A stretch of 64,000 nt of DNA. It comes from Pseudoscleropodium purum (lineage: Eukaryota; Streptophyta; Bryopsida; Hypnales; Brachytheciaceae). This document shows positions 61,475-64,000 of the stretch, piece by piece; position 1 is the stretch's first letter; each line of letters opens with the position of its first letter. Under the pieces are notes generated by a model. It did no database searches, was not told where the DNA came from, and saw only the letters and a list, made by a program, of their open reading frames with translations. The stretch spans positions 14,810,173 to 14,874,172 of the forward strand of contig OZ017798.1 of the NCBI GenBank assembly GCA_963969395.1, written 5' to 3'. A program made the translations under genes and the position numbers.

Positions 61475-63071
61475 CTGCATTGCTTCATGGCCTCATCGAT
61501 CAAATGCACAGGAGAAACCCAAAGTGTATTATATGGAATTTTTGAAAAATTCCTATGGTCAATGTCAAGTGTTGAGATGATAAGATACACTAGGAATAGA
61601 ATTGGGACACAATAGGACAATCATACTCTATGCAATTTCCATTCTTAGCTCCTCAAGGACTACGAGGAGAGAATGTGTCCTTTTCAAATTTTCAATGACA
61701 ACTCTTTCAATTATGAATGGCAATTTTCAATTCTTGATAGGGTGAAACAAATCTCAGCATTTTGTAAATTAGGGTCTTGTACGGTAACAAGTTGACATAC
61801 TTGTTGCATTTTTTTATTTTCAAAATTTTAGTGTGAGAAGTATTTAAAAAATTATTTAAAAAATGTAGTCTTGTACAGAAGGGGAAGAAATATAAATTTT
61901 TTATAATGAAAGGAATAGTGAATATGGAAAAAAAATCCCATTATCTTGGACATTTCTAGTCTTTAGTTTCCAAAAAAAACTAGGTCTTGAGGGTGAATTC
62001 TTTCAAAGTTGTATTATTAGCAAATTTAAAAATATAAGTCTTATAAATTATTATAATCTAAAAATTTAAAGGTCTATATTTTTTACAATTAATTCTATGC
62101 ATACTAAACAAAGTAGTCTTCATTTTTATATAATGAAAATTCAAATTCAAAATCTCAAACACATCTATGTGCCAAAAAAATATCAAAGTAGGACAACTCA
62201 TTAAAAACTTCTCTTATCAAGAAGTTGTTAGATCTTGAGGAGTTAAGACACAAAAAGACATTTGTCTAATTATCATAGATGAACATTTTGGATATCTGAA
62301 ATGGTTTGAATAACCATAGGAGCATGATTCTCATTATTAATATTTATATATTTTTGTTGAACCTTGTTGAGATTCAAAAGGGGATTTGATTTTTTTCTTA
62401 GAATACATTTTTATATTCAACAAATACATAAACTATGAATTTTTAAAGCTCTAAAAATTGGTGTATTCAAAATTGGCCCTAGATTTTCATGTTGTGAAGC
62501 AAGAATCAGGTTACAATTGGGTGCATTTAGGTTTACTTCATCAACTATTTGGGCCATTTCAATCTGAATTTCATCATTGAGAGACCTCCCCACAGTCGGG
62601 TGAATTATAGAAAGGTCGTTGCATTAAGTTTATTGTTCTTGTTTCCTCATGTTCAAGCACTCATATAGAAGGTTGACATTGCAATAGGTTTATAGAGATA
62701 GCTAGAAAGCTAGAAACAAATTTGCAATGGTTTATAATAAATGAATTTGAAATGTAGAAGTATTTCAGTTTTGTTCCAATGATTTTGCAATAGTTTAGAA
62801 TGCTAATTTTGTTGATTTGGCAATAATCCATTCCTTTGAATTGGCTTGAAACCAAAATCTATACTGTCCTAGTTTGTGGCCTAAAATTAGACCTTTCAAG
62901 GTACATGTTGCAGTTTTTGGCTTGGTACGTCAGCATTATTTCAGCTAACATTACAAACCCATATATTTGTCCGACATTTATTTATTCCAATGCAGAACCC
63001 GGAAGTCCTCAATTTCCTTCCTCATCTCATTCATAGTCTGAAAATTCAAGTGCTTACATATTATTTCTGAG
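61475..63071. other. AT-rich intergenic DNA, convergent 3' flanks
   Basis: Lies between the ends of two convergent genes. No coding frame, transposon ends or tandem repeat were recognised. Confidence 0.45.
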
Positions 63072-63839
63072 TCAAATAAGATGAGTATGCTTGCACCAAC
63101 CAATAATCAATCCGGAAAAGACAATGCTAGCAAAGGATCCCCATCCCACTACACTCCAGAAATCTTGAGGCGTTCCCTCAGTAAAAAGAGGAATCTCAAT
63201 GTTCATGCCAAACAATCCAGTCACACCAATGAATATGCTAATCACTAGACATGATATTGTCATCATAATATTCAATTTCAACAAGTTGTTTTGATGATCA
63301 TCAAGCCTAATCTTCACATAATCTTCAGTGTCATCAACACACTCCTTCACCTACACAAGGGGAAAAACCCAGCATCACATAAAAAGTCAGACAACATCTC
63401 AACAACACATACAGTATGTAGTTGAAAACAGAGTCAAAATGTACCTTTTATTTTTTATATTGTGAATTTTAAAGTTTTGCTAATAGCTTCCCCAACAATG
63501 TGAGTATGTTTGACTCTCCAAATGTTGTACATGTACTCTATTTTAATATTTCAAGTCTTTTGTTCAGCCTACCGATGTTTATAGACAAATTTCCTTCTTA
63601 CCAACCAATCAAAAATATTGCACCCAGACTTAAGCATTTGGAGAGATCGAAGGTTTAGCAATACCGATGCCACATGATGTACGATTCTATCAATAAGCAC
63701 AAAGTAGGCCTCCAAGAGGCATTCGAGCTCGTCCACATCCTGATGTTTGCCTGTAATGTTTGTCCTGGTGCGAAATGGGCTCCGAAGAGAGTCCGCGTTC
63801 GTATGATCCGCATGAAATGTAACAAGCTTTAGATGCTCC
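63072..63839 (-). CDS. MRS2: MRS2/CorA-type magnesium transporter, C-terminal part (gene continues past the right edge)
   Basis: Two exons are read on the - strand: 63839-63665 and the last exon 63350-63072 (TGA). The first carries DVDELECLLEAYFVLIDRIV, the coiled-coil region before the membrane domain; the second reads VKECVDDTEDYVKIRLDDHQ then two transmembrane helices. The Gly-Met-Asn motif that forms the Mg selectivity site is intact (TGLFGMN), and the protein ends shortly after the second helix, as usual. Plant MRS2/MGT proteins form pentameric Mg channels in plasma, vacuolar, plastid or mitochondrial membranes; which one applies cannot be told from this part. Upstream exons were not recognised with confidence in 63840-64000. 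Confidence 0.9.
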
Positions 63840-64000
63840 CTGAATCAATTAAGGAGAAATCCAAGTTGTTTCAGTTCGAAACCAGGCAAAAAAATTAATA
63901 AAAAACTGAGGCAGACATATGCTTGTGCTTCCAGGAAATGTATTGAGACGAGGAGTTCATATAGCTCTTCTAATCTGTTGTAACTTTAAAAATGGAGACA

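Noticed and set aside
61048..61580. Several open frames overlapping exon 2 of the GT23-like gene
   Set aside because: They are shadow frames of a GC-rich exon; only the frame continuing exon 1 keeps the glycosyltransferase motifs.
1..64000. CRISPR arrays, bacterial operons or prophage
   Set aside because: The window is plant nuclear DNA; none of the tandem repeats has the regular short repeat and unique spacer pattern of CRISPR.

Overview
The window is nuclear DNA of a land plant. Its genes have many short GT-AG introns, the intergenic DNA is very AT-rich, and there is plant-type gene content: a WD40-cyclophilin, a light-dependent protochlorophyllide reductase, a LACS4-type acyl-CoA synthetase and an MRS2-type magnesium transporter. 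I lean towards a bryophyte (moss grade). The reasons are the compact genes in long AT-rich gaps and a GT23-like glycosyltransferase of a kind not known to me from seed plants. The sequence alone does not settle this.

Five protein-coding genes are supported exon by exon, plus one partial gene. In order: (1) CYP71 (PPWD1-type WD40-cyclophilin), + strand, 872-4633, with its 5' exon(s) outside the window; (2) a 19-exon long-chain acyl-CoA synthetase, + strand, 23953-30994, 665 aa; (3) protochlorophyllide oxidoreductase, + strand, 35064-38153, 5 exons, 403 aa; (4) a plastid-targeted FAD-dependent desaturase/amine-oxidase-family enzyme, - strand, 39540-43638, 11 exons, 557 aa, convergent with POR; (5) a two-exon type II membrane protein resembling GT23 (alpha-1,6-fucosyltransferase/NodZ) enzymes, + strand, 59146-61474, 444 aa; (6) the 3' end of an MRS2/CorA magnesium transporter, - strand, 63072-63839. 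For the four complete genes the summed exon lengths are divisible by three, which independently supports the splice assignments.

The gaps (about 4.6-22.8, 31-35, 43.7-59 and 61.5-63 kb) are AT-rich and built largely from decayed non-autonomous DNA transposons, tandem repeats and one dead Helitron. Five elements of 258-294 bp share ends (CATTAGA..., inverted at the other end) and an internal palindrome TGACGTGG-N11-CCACGTCA whose two half-sites are always 19 bp apart, start to start. One of them lies inside the Helitron Rep/helicase pseudogene (48487-52800). Other families are a hAT-like MITE with a perfect 8-bp target duplication (55580-55875), a two-copy MITE family (9521-9826 and 44720-45048), a larger terminal-inverted-repeat element present twice in opposite orientation (13009-13743 and 16911-17451), and a tRNA-derived SINE-like sequence near 17.76 kb. 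A tandem array with a 170-172 bp period (45.3-47.1 kb) is split by another candidate element.

The genes do not form a functional cluster. POR (chlorophyll synthesis) and the carotenoid-desaturase-like enzyme are both plastid proteins and happen to be convergent neighbours. The acyl-CoA synthetase, the GT23-like enzyme and the Mg transporter act on ER, Golgi and other membranes.
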